From the NCBI RefSeq assembly GCF_002706745.1, contig NZ_CP017702.1, positions 1-64,000 on the forward strand: a stretch of DNA of 64,000 nt, written 5' to 3'. Shown here piece after piece: positions 1 to 10,261 of this stretch. Below the pieces are notes generated by a model. That model was not told the DNA's origin. It made no database searches and saw nothing but the letters and a program-made list of their open reading frames with translations. How positions within the stretch are numbered: position 1 is the first letter of the stretch; every line of letters starts with the position of its first letter. The DNA comes from Companilactobacillus farciminis KCTC 3681 = DSM 20184. GTDB taxonomy: Bacteria; Bacillota; Bacilli; Lactobacillales; Lactobacillaceae. The position numbers and the translations under genes were made by a program.

Positions 1-1284
1 ATCCAGGGTCATCTGTCGTTAAAATTGCTTCATCAGCTGATTCAGTTAAAACTTGTGCAAAGCCAGCTCTTCTAGAAACTCCTTTATCACCAGGGCTTCC
101 AACAACGACTTTAATTGCTGAACCAGGATACTCACGTTTTAAGAAGCTCAACAGAGCATTCATACTAGCGTAGTTGTGTGCATAATCTACAAAGATGGTC
201 CCGTGAGACTTGGTATTAATGTGCTCCATTCTCCCCGGGACGAATGCTTTTTTTAGACTATCGCGATCACCTCATTGTCAACGCCAATAATTTTTGCAGC
301 CGTAATAGCAGCTCCTGCATTCAATTCGTTGAAATCACCAACAAGTCCTAGTTGATAAGTATATTCACCATGTTCTTGCAAGTCTTCAGCTTTGTCGCTT
401 TCGGCAGTATAAGTGAAAACTGAATCATTCAAATTGGACTCTTTGTTGCGAATACTGAAGTCAGTGTCGCCAACTTCATTTTTAGCAAAGCGATAAATAT
501 CTTTGTCGTCACTAGTTTGTTTAGCAGCCGCATAAACTGTATCGTAGTCGTTTGTTTGACGATTAATAATATTTACCTTGGAGTTGATCATCAATTGCTT
601 CTTGCAATTCAAATAATCAGCGTAAGTTGGATGTTCATTAGGTCCGATATGGTCGGGAGTGATATTCAAAAATCCACCGATATCGAATTTCAATCCATAA
701 ACTCGATTCTTCTTATATGCTTGAGACGATACTTCCATAACCAGGTATTTAATACCGTTGTCAACACAAGTTCTCATGTCATGGAAAAGATCCAATGATT
801 CTGGTGTCGTTAAATCTGACTTGAATTCATCTTTTGGATCTGGTCCCACGATACGGTCAACGGTTGAGAATAGACCAACTTGCTTAGGATAAGCATTCTT
901 CAAAATATCATATGTAAAGTATGATGTTGTTGTCTTACCTTTAGTTCCTGTGAAGGCAACGATAAAGAGATCATTTTGAGGATTGCCAAAGTACTCTGAA
1001 CTCAAAAGAGCCAAAGCCTTTGAAGCACTCTTTACGATTAGACGATCAATATCCTTGCTGTACTCTTTTTCTGAAACATAAATTTTGGCACCATTTTTAA
1101 TGGCTTGATCTAAGTATTCAGCCTTGAAATTATTTCCCTTGCAGAAGAAGATCCCATTAGTTTGGTCTTCTTTAGAATTGTAACTAATATTAGTTACCTC
1201 AAGGTTATCGTCACTAACTGAACTAGAAACCAGTAAATCATGTTTCTTCAAAATCTCTATAGCTTTACTTATTTTCAAACTCAT
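1..1284 (-). pseudogene. murE: UDP-N-acetylmuramyl-tripeptide synthetase (MurE family), partial, one frameshift
   Basis: This enzyme adds the third amino acid of the peptidoglycan stem peptide to UDP-MurNAc-dipeptide, using ATP in the cytosol. The N-terminal half shows the Mur-ligase P-loop GTKGKTTT near residue 113 and the motif NITPDHIGPNEHPTY near residue 208. The frame stops near position 253, but the adjacent frame continues with SLKKAFVPGRMEHINTKSHG and then VDYAHN, the normal start of the C-terminal Mur-ligase domain. One base is therefore missing near position 256, beside a run of seven A. The gene runs off the window at position 1. The start is the ATG after AGGAG, 12 bp behind dacA, so the two are probably co-transcribed. 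Family assignment is firm; choice between Lys- and DAP-type is not made. Confidence 0.85.
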
Positions 1285-1296
1285 TTTTTCACACTC

Positions 1297-2532
1297 CTAA
1301 AATAAATGGTTAAAAAATTCTACGATTTGATCCCACCAAGATTTCTGGTTTGTCTCCTTATGTATCTTTTTTCTAACATCTGCCTTTTTAAACGGAAGAT
1401 AACCACTGTTAGTGTTCGTGGCAATCAATTTTACAGTTTGTTTATTGTGGATTGCAGTAAAACCTAAGTCGTCACTACTTACAGTATAACGTAAATCTTC
1501 GATATTAGAATTTTTAGGCAACCAAACATAAACAGGTTCATAAGTTTATATTTTTTGTTATTAATTTTTATACTTTTATCTTTTTGAATGACTTCTTTAC
1601 GATCAAAGTTATCTCTTAAATAGTGGACTAATTTTGTGTTGAGCGGAAACGTTTATCATTATCATTTTCCTCACCTTGAGCATTCAAGACGATTGTCACC
1701 AATCTAGTATTATCCAATGGTAAGTTCCGACAAAGGATTCCCCGGCTTGTTCAGTCGTACCAGTCTTTAGACCGTCGAATTCATAGCCTTCCTGATAGTC
1801 GCGTTGGCCTTTCAATAAGAAATTCAAAGTGTCATAAGTCTTGATCTCATTATCGATTGGGAATGACAATTTCGTTTGTGAAGTTGTCTGAAGTATTTCT
1901 GGATATTGATCTAAAACGTGCTTGACAATAACGCCGATATCATTGGCTGAAAGCTTGTTTTCACCATCAGTTGGTCCAATGTACATATCGGTTTTCAAGT
2001 CAGAATTATTCAAACCAGAAGCGTTGTATAATTCAGCATCCTTGATACCCCAATCTTTGACTGTTTTGCGCATCATTTTGACAAACTTAGCTTGTGTTCC
2101 GGCCACTTTTCCAGCCAACATCATCGCAGCCGAATTGGAAGATACGATCCAAGCAGCATTGTAGAGATCTTTGACCGAATAAGATTTATCGGCATCCAAA
2201 CGAACGTTAGTTAATTCGTTGTCCTGCGTCATATCAGCTTGTTCCTGTGTTGGTGTTACCAAGTCCGATTCAGAGATCTTGCCGTCCTTGATAGCTTTGG
2301 TTACTAAATACAACGTAACAATTTTAGTAATTGAACCTATAGCCAATTTCTCATCTGGATTTTTGGAATAGACGATTTGTCCACTGTTCTCATCAAAAAT
2401 CATCCCTGCACTAGCATTCAATTCAAGCTCTGGCTGAGTAAATGTTGCAGCAGCAACCTCTGATGTAAAAATTGGCAACGTCAAAATGAAAACTGACATT
2501 ACCAACATGAATTTCTTTGCGAAACCTTTCAT
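1297..2532 (-). pseudogene. dacA: D-alanyl-D-alanine carboxypeptidase (PBP5/DacA family), frame disrupted
   Basis: This is a membrane-associated D,D-carboxypeptidase that trims the terminal D-Ala of peptidoglycan pentapeptides. Seen: an N-terminal signal peptide (MKGFAKKF then a hydrophobic stretch ending VAAA), the SITK active-site motif, SSN, and KTGT near residue 260. After that the frame breaks. Conceptual repair reads through GTLPLDNTRLVTIVLNAQGE to a C-terminal domain and an amphipathic anchor ending SWWDQIVEFFNHLF, typical of PBP5 proteins. At least three single-base losses are needed (near 1730, 1646 and 1535), with no in-frame substitution stops. The start at 2532 follows GAGAGG and lies 16 bp behind the histidine-kinase gene. 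The order regulator, kinase, carboxypeptidase resembles VanRS-linked loci. Confidence 0.85.
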
Positions 2533-2548
2533 AAATAAACCTCTCAAA

Positions 2549-3514
2549 TCAATCTTTCGATTTCGAAATTGGAAAATGACTAATAAATGATGTCTTTTCT
2601 TTATCGGAAGTAACAGCAATCGTACCACCGTGTAGTTGAACCATACTTTGAGCAATCGCTAGACCAAGTCCTGTTCCACCAGTTTTCTTGGAACGAGAAT
2701 CTTCCACTCGATAAAAACGGTCAAAGACGTGCTTCAAAGAATCTTTTGGGATTGGCTGACCGTTATTGGCAACCGTCACAACCACCTCTTGATCTTTTTG
2801 TTCAGCGTTTAGCCAAATATGGGTCGCACCTTTACCGTACTTCAAAGCGTTCATGATCAAGTTATTAAAGACTCGTCCTAATTTCTCAGTATCGCCTTGC
2901 ATCATGATCTTGTCCGGCGTGGAATTGACGATGATTTCCATTCCTCGTTTGTTAGCCTCTAATTCAAAGTCAGCTGACAACTGATCTAGCATTTGAGCCA
3001 TGTCGAATTTTGTCATCTTCAAACGACTTGTCGCATGCTGAACATTCGCAAATTCAAACAGAGAATTGACTAAGTTTTGCATCTCTAATGACTTCTTGTA
3101 AGCAATATGCGTATATTTGAGAATTTGATTCAGGTCATTGAAGTTTTTCCCTTCAATCAAACCCAAATAACCGATCACTGAAGTCAAAGGCGTTCTAATG
3201 TCGTGGCTGACGTTACTGATCAATTCATCTTTGCTTTTTCTGATTGGCGCTGTTCTTGAGCGTGTTGATCCATATTCAAAATCAATAAATTAAAAATCTC
3301 GATAATGCCTTGTAAACTAGGATTGACCTTCGTCTGAACTTGCTTAGTTTGGTCATCGATTGCGCTTATGCAAAATCTGTTTGATTTGTTCCAATTCCAT
3401 CTTATGAAAGTACTCAAGACGATAATGCCAGTTAAAGCTACTTCCATGATTAAAACTACAATAACGGCCCAAATTTTATTCGTCAACAATGACCAATTTT
3501 TGTAAATTTCCCAT
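2549..3514 (-). pseudogene. VanS-like sensor histidine kinase, frame disrupted
   Basis: This is a membrane sensor kinase of a two-component system. The C-terminal 224 residues are intact, with the phospho-acceptor box NVSHDIRTPLTSV, the N-box NNLIMNALKYG, DRFYR and the G-box GTGLGLAIAQS. Upstream a membrane segment (WAVIVVLIMEVALTGIIVL) and a linker are split over frames. Changing frame three times (near 3235, 3360 and 3405) joins MELEQIKQILHKRN to DDQTKQVQ and then to KDELISNVSHD. The start near 3514 is approximate because the first codons also need a frame correction. The H-box sequence is closest in style to VanS and related Firmicute kinases. The gene sits between its regulator and dacA, so it probably responds to cell-wall stress. 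The ligand is unknown. Confidence 0.75.
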
Positions 3515-3624
3515 GAAATTATTTTTGCCCAGGCTACCGATTAATTGCATTTATTACCTGAAAAAAAAGGTGCCTATCCTTCAAAAAGGGACCCTTTTTC
3601 TTTTGCATTCAGTTTGATTCGTTT

Positions 3625-4286
3625 ATTCAAAATCAAACCCCTTTATAGCCGACGCCCCAAACGGTTTCACTTTTTCGCCGTTTGTAGCTTCTTCTAGTTT
3701 GTCCCGCAAGTGACTGACGTGAACCATAACTGTTTAGCGGAAACGACACTCTCTTGTTTCCAAACTCGTTCAAAAATTTCATCAGCTGAAAAGACTCGAT
3801 TAGGGTGACTTGCCAATAAGTATAGTACCCGAATTCCAAAGCTGTTAACTGTACTTTTTGTCCAGAATCAGTGACGACTTCATGCGAATCTTTATAAATA
3901 ATTGGTCCAACTTCTAGTTTATCAGGCACATTTTTGGTTGCTTGTTGCTACGACGCAACAATGAACGAATTCTAGCCATAATTGGATTGAATGGTTTCGT
4001 GACATAATCGTCAGCACCAGTAATAAGACCTTGTATCTTATCCATATCGGTCGTCTTTGCTGAAACAATAATAATTGGAATTGCGAATCCTACGAACACG
4101 CTTAACAACTTCGATTCCGTCGACCAGGCATCATAATGTCCAATACCATCAAGGCAATGTCACTGTGTGCTGCCAATTGGTCCAAAGCTTCTTGTCAGAA
4201 TTAGCTGCAATAGGCATAACCTTCATTTTAATATAAATGCTGAGTAGCTCTACAATTTCTTTATCATCAACCACTAAGATTTTCAT
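3625..4286 (-). pseudogene. OmpR/PhoB-type response regulator, frame heavily disrupted
   Basis: This would be a DNA-binding response regulator partnered with the adjacent histidine kinase. Pieces in different frames match the family in order: MKILVVDD and KEIVELLSIYI at the N-terminus, LMVLDIMMPG with the phospho-acceptor Asp, DGIEVVKRVR, IIIVSAKTTDMDKIQGL, GADDYVTKPFNP, and a winged-helix end TVWGVGYKG. Six or more indels are needed, including a probable extra G in a run of four G just before the true stop near 3625. The start at 4286 follows GAGAGG. Because all core motifs survive, the gene is probably functional in the organism and the breaks are likely sequence errors. Confidence 0.75.
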
Positions 4287-4383
4287 TTCTTAAACCTCTC
4301 AAGCGTACATATATTTACAAGTCTACAAAGTTATATATACATAAGATGTAACTAGATACTAATCACAAAGAAAGTGAGCTTTC

Positions 4384-4573
4384 ATGGAATATTTAAAAGA
4401 ATGAAGTTTTATTGATCATAATTTTTTCGATTGCAATTATCGCTTTGTCCAATACGAAATCCACTTCGATCAAAACATTAATCTGAAAAAGTGGGTTTTA
4501 TCTGACTATCTTGCAAGCCGCTGCTGGGGGATATGGTTTGTATGGTTTAGTGCAATTTTTTAGAGTTAAATAA
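4384..4573 (+). pseudogene. small single-pass membrane protein, frame disrupted
   Basis: Opposite in direction to its neighbours, this stretch reads MEYLK, then after a shift NEVLLIIIFSIAIIALSN, then KKWVLSDYLA, then QAAAGGYGLYGLVQFFRVK and a stop. Three frame changes are required, the same type of damage as in the adjacent genes. Repaired, it would be about 60 residues with one membrane helix and a Gly/Tyr-rich tail. I do not recognise the family. The start has only a weak ribosome site (AGAAAGTGAG). A strong terminator follows directly, which supports a real transcript. Confidence 0.4.
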
Positions 4574-4577
4574 CAAA

Positions 4578-4610
4578 ATGGCCTTGTTGGGATTTTTCCA
4601 GCAAGGTCAT
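4578..4610. terminator. Rho-independent terminator, bidirectional
   Basis: A 13-bp hairpin (arms ATGGCCTTGTTGG and CCAGCAAGGTCAT, two G-U pairs) is followed by TTTTT on the plus strand. It separates the small plus-strand membrane gene from the trxB/DsbA group on the minus strand. Confidence 0.75.
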
Positions 4611-4615
4611 TTTTA

Positions 4616-4750
4616 TTACTTCGTTTTTTTATCCTGATTTTTCTCTTTATCTCGATGTGCTTGAATATTGCAGCCTTCTGGTCCACAGACTGCGCTTTCA
4701 TCGCTACCAAAAGTTTCAAATACTGGAGTTTTCTTCTCGTCTTTATCCAT
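4616..4750 (-). CDS. 44-aa Cys-containing small protein coupled to a DsbA-like gene
   Basis: This intact small gene begins with an ATG that shares one base with the stop of the upstream DsbA-like gene (TAATG), so translation is probably coupled. The protein is very polar and Lys/Asp-rich (MDKDEKKTPVFETF at the start, a KEKNQDKKTK tail). Its only two cysteines lie in a CGPEGC motif at residues 22-27. The motif and the gene neighbours (thioredoxin reductase, DsbA-like protein) suggest a thiol or metal role. That is inference only; I cannot name a family. It is the only undamaged frame in the first 6.4 kb, partly because it is short. Confidence 0.7.
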   Translation of the reverse strand: MDKDEKKTPVFETFGSDESAVCGPEGCNIQAHRDKEKNQDKKTK

Positions 4751-5398
4751 TATTTCACTGCTCCTGTTTCAATTTTCTTTAAAGCATCAAGCATAACTTC
4801 GTAAGGTTGTGCTCCAGAGATGCCATACTTGTTGTTAATAACAAAGAATGGTGCCGCGTGAATGCCTAATTGTTGAGCTTCCATTTCATCCGCTCGAACT
4901 TCTTTTAGATACTTATCATCACTTAAAACTGAACTAACTTCTTCTGTGTCCAATCCAGCTTCAGTGGCTGCTTTAGTAACACGTCGTGGTCGGCGATAGA
5001 TTCACCATTACTAAAGTAAACTTGGTAAAAAGCATCGATTACTCTTTCTGTTAGTGCATCATCGTTTTTAGAATCAGCTAATTTGATCAATCGATGAGCA
5101 TCTTCAGTGTTAGTGGGAATAGCATTCAGCAAATCAACCTTCAAGCCATCACTTGCACCCATTTGCGAAATTTGTTCAATCTGTGCCTTAGCTTGTTGTT
5201 TTGTCATCCATGGCCTTTAGAAAAATGATCAAGCATACTTTCCTTAGTGGTCTTAGGTAGAGTTGGATCTAGTTGAAATGATTTGAATTCCAAAGGTGTT
5301 TCATCATAAATATTCATTTCTTTTAAAGCTCGTTTCATTCTCGTTGAACCGATGTAACAAAATGGGCACGCGATATCTGACCAGTATTTAATTTCCAT
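4750..5398 (-). pseudogene. DsbA-family (FrnE-like) oxidoreductase, two frameshifts
   Basis: This is a thioredoxin-fold oxidoreductase. The N-terminus has WSDIACPFCYIGSTRMKRAL, with the CPFC active site typical of FrnE-type DsbA proteins, and FQLDPTLP. The C-terminal part has LGIHAAPFFVINNKYGISGAQP with the cis-proline loop. The frame breaks near 5207 (between FSKGHG and MTKQQAKAQ) and near 4960 (VLLK should join AATEAGLDTEEVSS); each needs one added base. Without a signal peptide the protein is probably cytosolic. It lies 15 bp behind trxB, so they likely form an operon that maintains thiol balance. FrnE-like proteins in other bacteria help in disulfide and oxidative-stress handling. Confidence 0.8.
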
Positions 5399-5413
5399 AA
5401 TTTATATCTCCTC

Positions 5414-6370
<957 letters not shown>

Positions 6371-6394
6371 CTATTCAACTGATTAATTGAATAG
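6371..6394. promoter_or_regulatory. putative ArsR-type operator upstream of trxB
   Basis: Perfect 8-bp arms CTATTCAA and TTGAATAG flank an 8-nt centre. A closely matching 24-mer (19 of 24 positions by eye) lies at 7144-7167 before the arsR-rhodanese gene. Paired sites before a regulator and a neighbouring operon are the usual layout for a self-regulating ArsR repressor. Confidence 0.6.
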
Positions 6395-6441
6395 TTAAAT
6401 ATTAACATGGCTTTTCCATTTGTCAATTCAAAAGCATAAAA

Positions 6442-6465
6442 AACACCACTTCGATAAGTGATGTT
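6442..6465 (-). terminator. terminator of the arsR-rhodanese gene
   Basis: The stem AACATCACTT/AAGTGGTGTT (one G-U pair) with a four-base loop is followed on the minus strand by TTTTTT. It directly abuts the repaired stop codon of the gene. Confidence 0.7.
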
Positions 6466-7121
6466 TTATTGTTGAGCGACAAACTCACGCCAATCGTAGT
6501 AACTTTCATTCAAACTATAAGCGTGACGACCTTGCTCATTTAATAATCTAGTAGCTTGATTCGTTAAAGCGCACAAGTGACCCGACAGTAAACAATCACG
6601 TCTTTTTTCGGATCTATTTTTTCAACTTGTTCTGACAATTGGTCCATCGGAATGTTGATAGCTCCCTTAATATGTCCAGCTTGAAACTCATCTTCTGGTC
6701 TAACATCCAACAATTGCACATCATCTCGACTCAACAACTTGATAGCCGTTGATAAGTCTAAAGTCTTAACTTGCTCTGTAATGTCGAAGTTTTGCTGAAT
6801 CTGCTTCATGGCTAGTAACTGACTTTCACCAACATCCCGTAACAAATAAAATAGCTGTTCTACTTGTGGGGAAGCTAGTTGGTAAACCACATAGTTACCC
6901 TTTTTAATATTGATAACTAAATTAGCATCACGCAAAGTTTTCAAATGCCTAGATGTATTAGCGATACTCATACCTGACTGTCTAGCTAGTGATTCTACAG
7001 TTTTGGGGCCCTGTGACAATAAATCCAAAATTTCTAATCGCTTATCACTCGACAAGCCTTTACCTATTTTGCTCAATTCAGAATAAAGGCTGTTTTTGTA
7101 TTCATCTGCTGCTTGATTCAT
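6466..7121 (-). pseudogene. ArsR-family regulator fused to a rhodanese domain, one frameshift
   Basis: Residues 1-100 form an ArsR winged helix (SSDKRLEILDLLSQGPKTVE, then MSIANTSRHLKTLRDANLV). Residues 120-215 form a rhodanese domain (LLDVRPEDEFQAGHIKGAINIP, then VIVYCRG). The frame stops after CRVTCAL, but adding one base near 6582 restores CRGHLCALTNQATRLLNEQG and an end at YYDWREFVAQQ. The active-loop Cys and a second Cys sit in YCRGHLC. The HTH half has no cysteine, so any sulfur sensing must use the rhodanese loop. The start MNQAADEY is chosen because AAAGGTGG lies just before it. ArsR-rhodanese fusions are linked to reactive-sulfur or redox control in other bacteria. Here the regulon is probably itself plus trxB and the DsbA-like gene. 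Confidence 0.8.
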
Positions 7122-7143
7122 AAAATACCACCTTTCAAGCATG

Positions 7144-7167
7144 CTATTTAACTAATTGATTGAATGC
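7144..7167. promoter_or_regulatory. putative ArsR-type operator upstream of arsR-rhodanese
   Basis: CTATTTAACTAATTGATTGA followed by ATGC aligns base for base with the trxB-side site at 6371-6394 and differs at about five positions. It lies 23 bp before the start codon, where it could block the promoter. Confidence 0.6.
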
Positions 7168-7214
7168 TTTAATTCTAATCAAAATTTTATTTTTGTCAAT
7201 CAATTGCATAAAAA

Positions 7215-7238
7215 AAGCTTCAGCAAGCGCTGAAGCTT
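7215..7238 (-). terminator. terminator after the DUF1129 gene
   Basis: A perfect 10-bp hairpin (AAGCTTCAGC/GCTGAAGCTT, four-base loop) is followed by seven T on the minus strand. Confidence 0.85.
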
Positions 7239-7250
7239 TTGAAGTAATTT

Positions 7251-7997
7251 TTACATAAATGAACGGTCATGAATACCCATTGTACGACGGAAGACGAAAC
7301 GAACTCCGTAAGCTACAACTGCAGCGATGAAGTATCCAATTGCGTTAAGAGCTGGATTGATTGATGTAGGTACAGCTGTCATGGCTGCCAAGAAGACGAA
7401 CATGAAGGCTAAGCCAACGACCAAATATCCAATGGTAATTCCCCAACCGGGACGTTGTGACTTAGGACGTTTCATTTGGTTGTTGAACCATGTCAATAGT
7501 GCACCCCACATAGCGGACAAGACTATCAAAGTAATGATACCAGTTTGATTATTAGGATCTTGTTTCTTGGAAGTTAGAGCAACAATTCCATACAAAACGC
7601 CAAACAAAGCAAAGAATAGTAATGATGTGTCGATCCATGATGCCCAGAATGGTGTTACTTTAGGCTTCTTAGTTGGATGAACGATATCTTTAGCTCTTTG
7701 AGTTACTGGACCATAAAGTTGATTAGCTGGAATCCCCTTAATTTGATTATCAACAATTTCTGGAAGTAATTTATCGATAGCTTCTTTAGCTTCGTCTTCT
7801 TTGAAACCATCTTCCATCAAATATTTATTGAGTTTAAAAATATATTCGGCATTTTTATTACTCAATTTTTTACGCAAATCGTCTGCATTAGCATTGTAGA
7901 TTTCCGTTTTGATTTCTTCTTTTCTTTCGTTCTTAGCTGAAGCAACTTTTTGTTTTTCAGCAGCTTGCTTATTCTTCTCTCTTAAATCCTCTGACAT
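7251..7997 (-). CDS. DUF1129 family membrane protein
   Basis: This 248-residue protein has a charged N-terminal half (residues 1-115, Lys/Glu/Asn-rich, predicted helical) and four membrane segments from about residue 122 to 235 (SWIDTSLLFFALFGVLYGIV, LIVLSAMWGALLTWF, ITIGYLVVGLAFMFVFLAAM, IGYFIAAVVAYGVRFVF). It ends in RRTMGIHDRSFM. This layout is the DUF1129 family, common in lactobacilli and often next to ychF, as here. The function is unknown. It starts 14 bp behind ychF and ends at a strong terminator, so it closes the rsmG-parAB-ychF block. Confidence 0.85.
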   Translation of the reverse strand: MSEDLREKNKQAAEKQKVASAKNERKEEIKTEIYNANADDLRKKLSNKNAEYIFKLNKYLMEDGFKEDEAKEAIDKLLPEIVDNQIKGIPANQLYGPVTQRAKDIVHPTKKPKVTPFWASWIDTSLLFFALFGVLYGIVALTSKKQDPNNQTGIITLIVLSAMWGALLTWFNNQMKRPKSQRPGWGITIGYLVVGLAFMFVFLAAMTAVPTSINPALNAIGYFIAAVVAYGVRFVFRRTMGIHDRSFM

Positions 7998-8011
7998 TTT
8001 TGTCCCCCTGG

Positions 8012-9115
8012 TTAGACGTTAAAGCGGAATTCGATGATGTCTCCATCTTGAACTTCGTAATCCTTACCTTCAACACGTAATTTACCGGCTTCTTTGACGG
8101 CTTTTTCACTACCTAATTCATCTAAATCACTAAATGACATAACTTCAGCACGGATAAATCCACGTTCAAAATCAGAGTGAATAATTCCGGCAACTTGTGG
8201 TGCTTTCATTCCTTCGTGGAAAGTCCAAGCACGAGTTTCTTTACCACCAGCAGTGAAGAAAGTTCTAAGTCCTAATAATTTGTAACTAGCTTTGATAAGC
8301 TTATCAAGACCTGATTCTGTAACACCTTCAGCTTCAAGGAATTCTTTTCTTTCATCGTCATCTAATTCAGCAATTTCTTCTTCAGTTCTAGCTGAAACTC
8401 CGATTACTTGAGCATTTTCTTTCTTAGCATAATCTTCAACGACTTTGTAATACTTAGAACTTTCTGGATCAGCCATATCTTCTTCAGCGATATTAGCTAC
8501 GTACAAGACAGGTTTTGAAGTTAGTAGGAATAATCCCTTAACGATTTTTTGTTCATCTTCGTCAAAGTCGATTGATCTAACAGCGCCACCTTCTTCAAGT
8601 ACTGGCTTGATCTTTTCAAGGACTGATAATTCGGCTTGAGCTTCTTTATCTTTAGCACTCTTAGCAGCTTTTTCAACACGTGTGTAACGCTTGTTAATAC
8701 TGTCAAGATCGGCAATACTCAATTCCAAATTAATAGTTTCAATATCATCTAGTGGGTCAACTTTACCAGTAACACTTGTGATATCGTCATCATCGAACGC
8801 ACGAACAACGTGAACAATAGCATCAACTTGTCTGATGTTTTCCAAGAACTTATTACCAAGTCCTTCACCTTTACTAGCACCCTTAACGATACCAGCGATA
8901 TCAGTAAATTCAAAAGTAGTATGGATCAATTTCTTGGCAGGAATCAATGAATCGATTCTTGATAGACGACTATCTGGTACTTCAACCATTCCCACGTTAG
9001 GGTCGATTGTGGCGAAAGGATAGTTAGCCATCTCCGCACCAGCTTTTGTAATAGCATTAAATAAAGTTGACTTACCAACGTTTGGTAGTCCGACAATTCC
9101 GGCAGTTAGAGCCAT
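8012..9115 (-). CDS. ychF: redox-regulated ATPase/GTPase YchF (Obg family)
   Basis: YchF is a universally conserved P-loop NTPase that prefers ATP and binds ribosomes. The 367-residue length is normal. Seen are the G1 motif GLPNVGKSTLFNAI at residues 8-21, the switch region PFATIDPNVG, the G3 motif DIAGIVKGASKGEGLGNKFL, and a C-terminal TGS domain with FFTAGGKETRAW and IHSDFERGFIRAEV ending in DIIEFRFNV. It lies 3 bp after the DUF951 gene and is probably in one transcript with parB. Nothing is unusual about it. Confidence 0.97.
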   Translation of the reverse strand: MALTAGIVGLPNVGKSTLFNAITKAGAEMANYPFATIDPNVGMVEVPDSRLSRIDSLIPAKKLIHTTFEFTDIAGIVKGASKGEGLGNKFLENIRQVDAIVHVVRAFDDDDITSVTGKVDPLDDIETINLELSIADLDSINKRYTRVEKAAKSAKDKEAQAELSVLEKIKPVLEEGGAVRSIDFDEDEQKIVKGLFLLTSKPVLYVANIAEEDMADPESSKYYKVVEDYAKKENAQVIGVSARTEEEIAELDDDERKEFLEAEGVTESGLDKLIKASYKLLGLRTFFTAGGKETRAWTFHEGMKAPQVAGIIHSDFERGFIRAEVMSFSDLDELGSEKAVKEAGKLRVEGKDYEVQDGDIIEFRFNV

Positions 9116-9118
9116 TAT

Positions 9119-9382
9119 TTATTCCTCATTTCTTTTAATAAAGTTTGGTGGCATTAATTGAGATTTTTTCAAATAATGTTCTTCGTTTTCTGTTTTCACT
9201 TGGTCAGCTTGTGTTAAAACTTTCTTGAATTTCTTCTTGAATTCAGCCCGTGGAATCATCACGATATGTCCACAGCCTAAGCATTTAACTTTAATATCCG
9301 CACCTAAACGGATAACTTCCCAGCGATTTTCCCCACAAGCGTGAGGTTTTTTCATTGTGATAATATCTCCAAGTTTAAACAT
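9119..9382 (-). CDS. DUF951 family protein
   Basis: The N-terminal 60 residues match the DUF951 family: GDIITMKKPHACGENRWEVI, then IKVKCLGCGHIVMIPRAEF. Three conserved Cys (CGEN and CLGC) with a nearby His could bind a metal. At 87 residues it is longer than the usual 60-70 because of a Lys/Glu-rich tail after residue 55. The function is not known. The gene between parB and ychF is a very common Firmicute arrangement. Confidence 0.88.
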   Translation of the reverse strand: MFKLGDIITMKKPHACGENRWEVIRLGADIKVKCLGCGHIVMIPRAEFKKKFKKVLTQADQVKTENEEHYLKKSQLMPPNFIKRNEE

Positions 9383-9391
9383 ACAATTCCT

Positions 9392-10261
9392 CTAATCTAA
9401 ATGGATTCCTAATATGTCTAAAATACGATTTAAATCATCCGTATTCGAGAAATCAATTTCTAATTTTCCGTGGCCGCTTCTAGTTTCTTTAACAGCAACC
9501 GGCGTATCAAATCTTTCAACTAATTTTTCTTCAGTTGCTCTAATAAAAGGCGATTTTTGAACAGCCTTCTTTTTCTTCTTGCTGTTGTGCTTGGATTCAG
9601 TGGCTAGTTGTTCAAGTTGACGAACAGTCAAATCTTCTTCAACAGCACGTTTTGCTAGACGATCGATTTGGTCTTGGTCTTTTAAACTCAACAGAGTTCT
9701 CGCTTGACCCATTGATAATTTGCCACTTTGAACTAATTTCTTAGTAGCTTCCGGCAAATTCAATAGCCGCAAGTAGTTGGCAATGTAAGGACGAGACTTG
9801 CCTAATCTTTGGGAAACTTGTTCCTGAGTCAAATTCAATTTCGTAATCAAAGTTTGGTAAGCGTCTGCTTCTTCAAGTGGCGTTAAATCTTCACGTTGAA
9901 GGTTTTCCAAAACGGCAATTTCCATCATCCCTGATTCGCTTAATGGACGAACGATGGCTGGAATAGTAGTCTTTTTAGCAATTTTACTTGCACGAAAACG
10001 TCTTTCCCCAGCAATGATTTCAAAGCCATTAACACTTTCACGAACGATAATTGGTTGAAAGACACCGTTTTGTTCAATTGAGTGTGCTAACTCGTTTAAA
10101 GCATTTTGGTCGAAGGTTTTTCTAGGCTGATATGGATTAGGACGAATATCATCAATAGAAAGGTCAACGACGGTTTCACTATTTTCATCAATAGCTTCGA
10201 ATTCAGAAAAGATAGCGTCAATTCCTCTTCCTAAGCCTTTTTTATTTTTGCTTGATGCCAT
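9392..10261 (-). CDS. parB: chromosome-partitioning protein ParB (Spo0J)
   Basis: ParB is a CTP-dependent clamp that loads at parS sites near oriC and works with ParA and SMC to segregate origins. Seen in order: the ParB/Srx fold with IRPNPYQPRKTFD and the CTP-binding motif GFEIIAGERRFRAS (about residues 75-90), ENLQREDLTPLEEA, the helix-turn-helix LTQEQVSQRLGKSRPYIANY, and a C-terminal dimer domain. The start overlaps parA by 20 bp. A parS-like site lies 43 kb away at 53658-53673. A second ParB-like protein (Noc) is not in this window. Confidence 0.95.
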   Translation of the reverse strand: MASSKNKKGLGRGIDAIFSEFEAIDENSETVVDLSIDDIRPNPYQPRKTFDQNALNELAHSIEQNGVFQPIIVRESVNGFEIIAGERRFRASKIAKKTTIPAIVRPLSESGMMEIAVLENLQREDLTPLEEADAYQTLITKLNLTQEQVSQRLGKSRPYIANYLRLLNLPEATKKLVQSGKLSMGQARTLLSLKDQDQIDRLAKRAVEEDLTVRQLEQLATESKHNSKKKKKAVQKSPFIRATEEKLVERFDTPVAVKETRSGHGKLEIDFSNTDDLNRILDILGIHLD

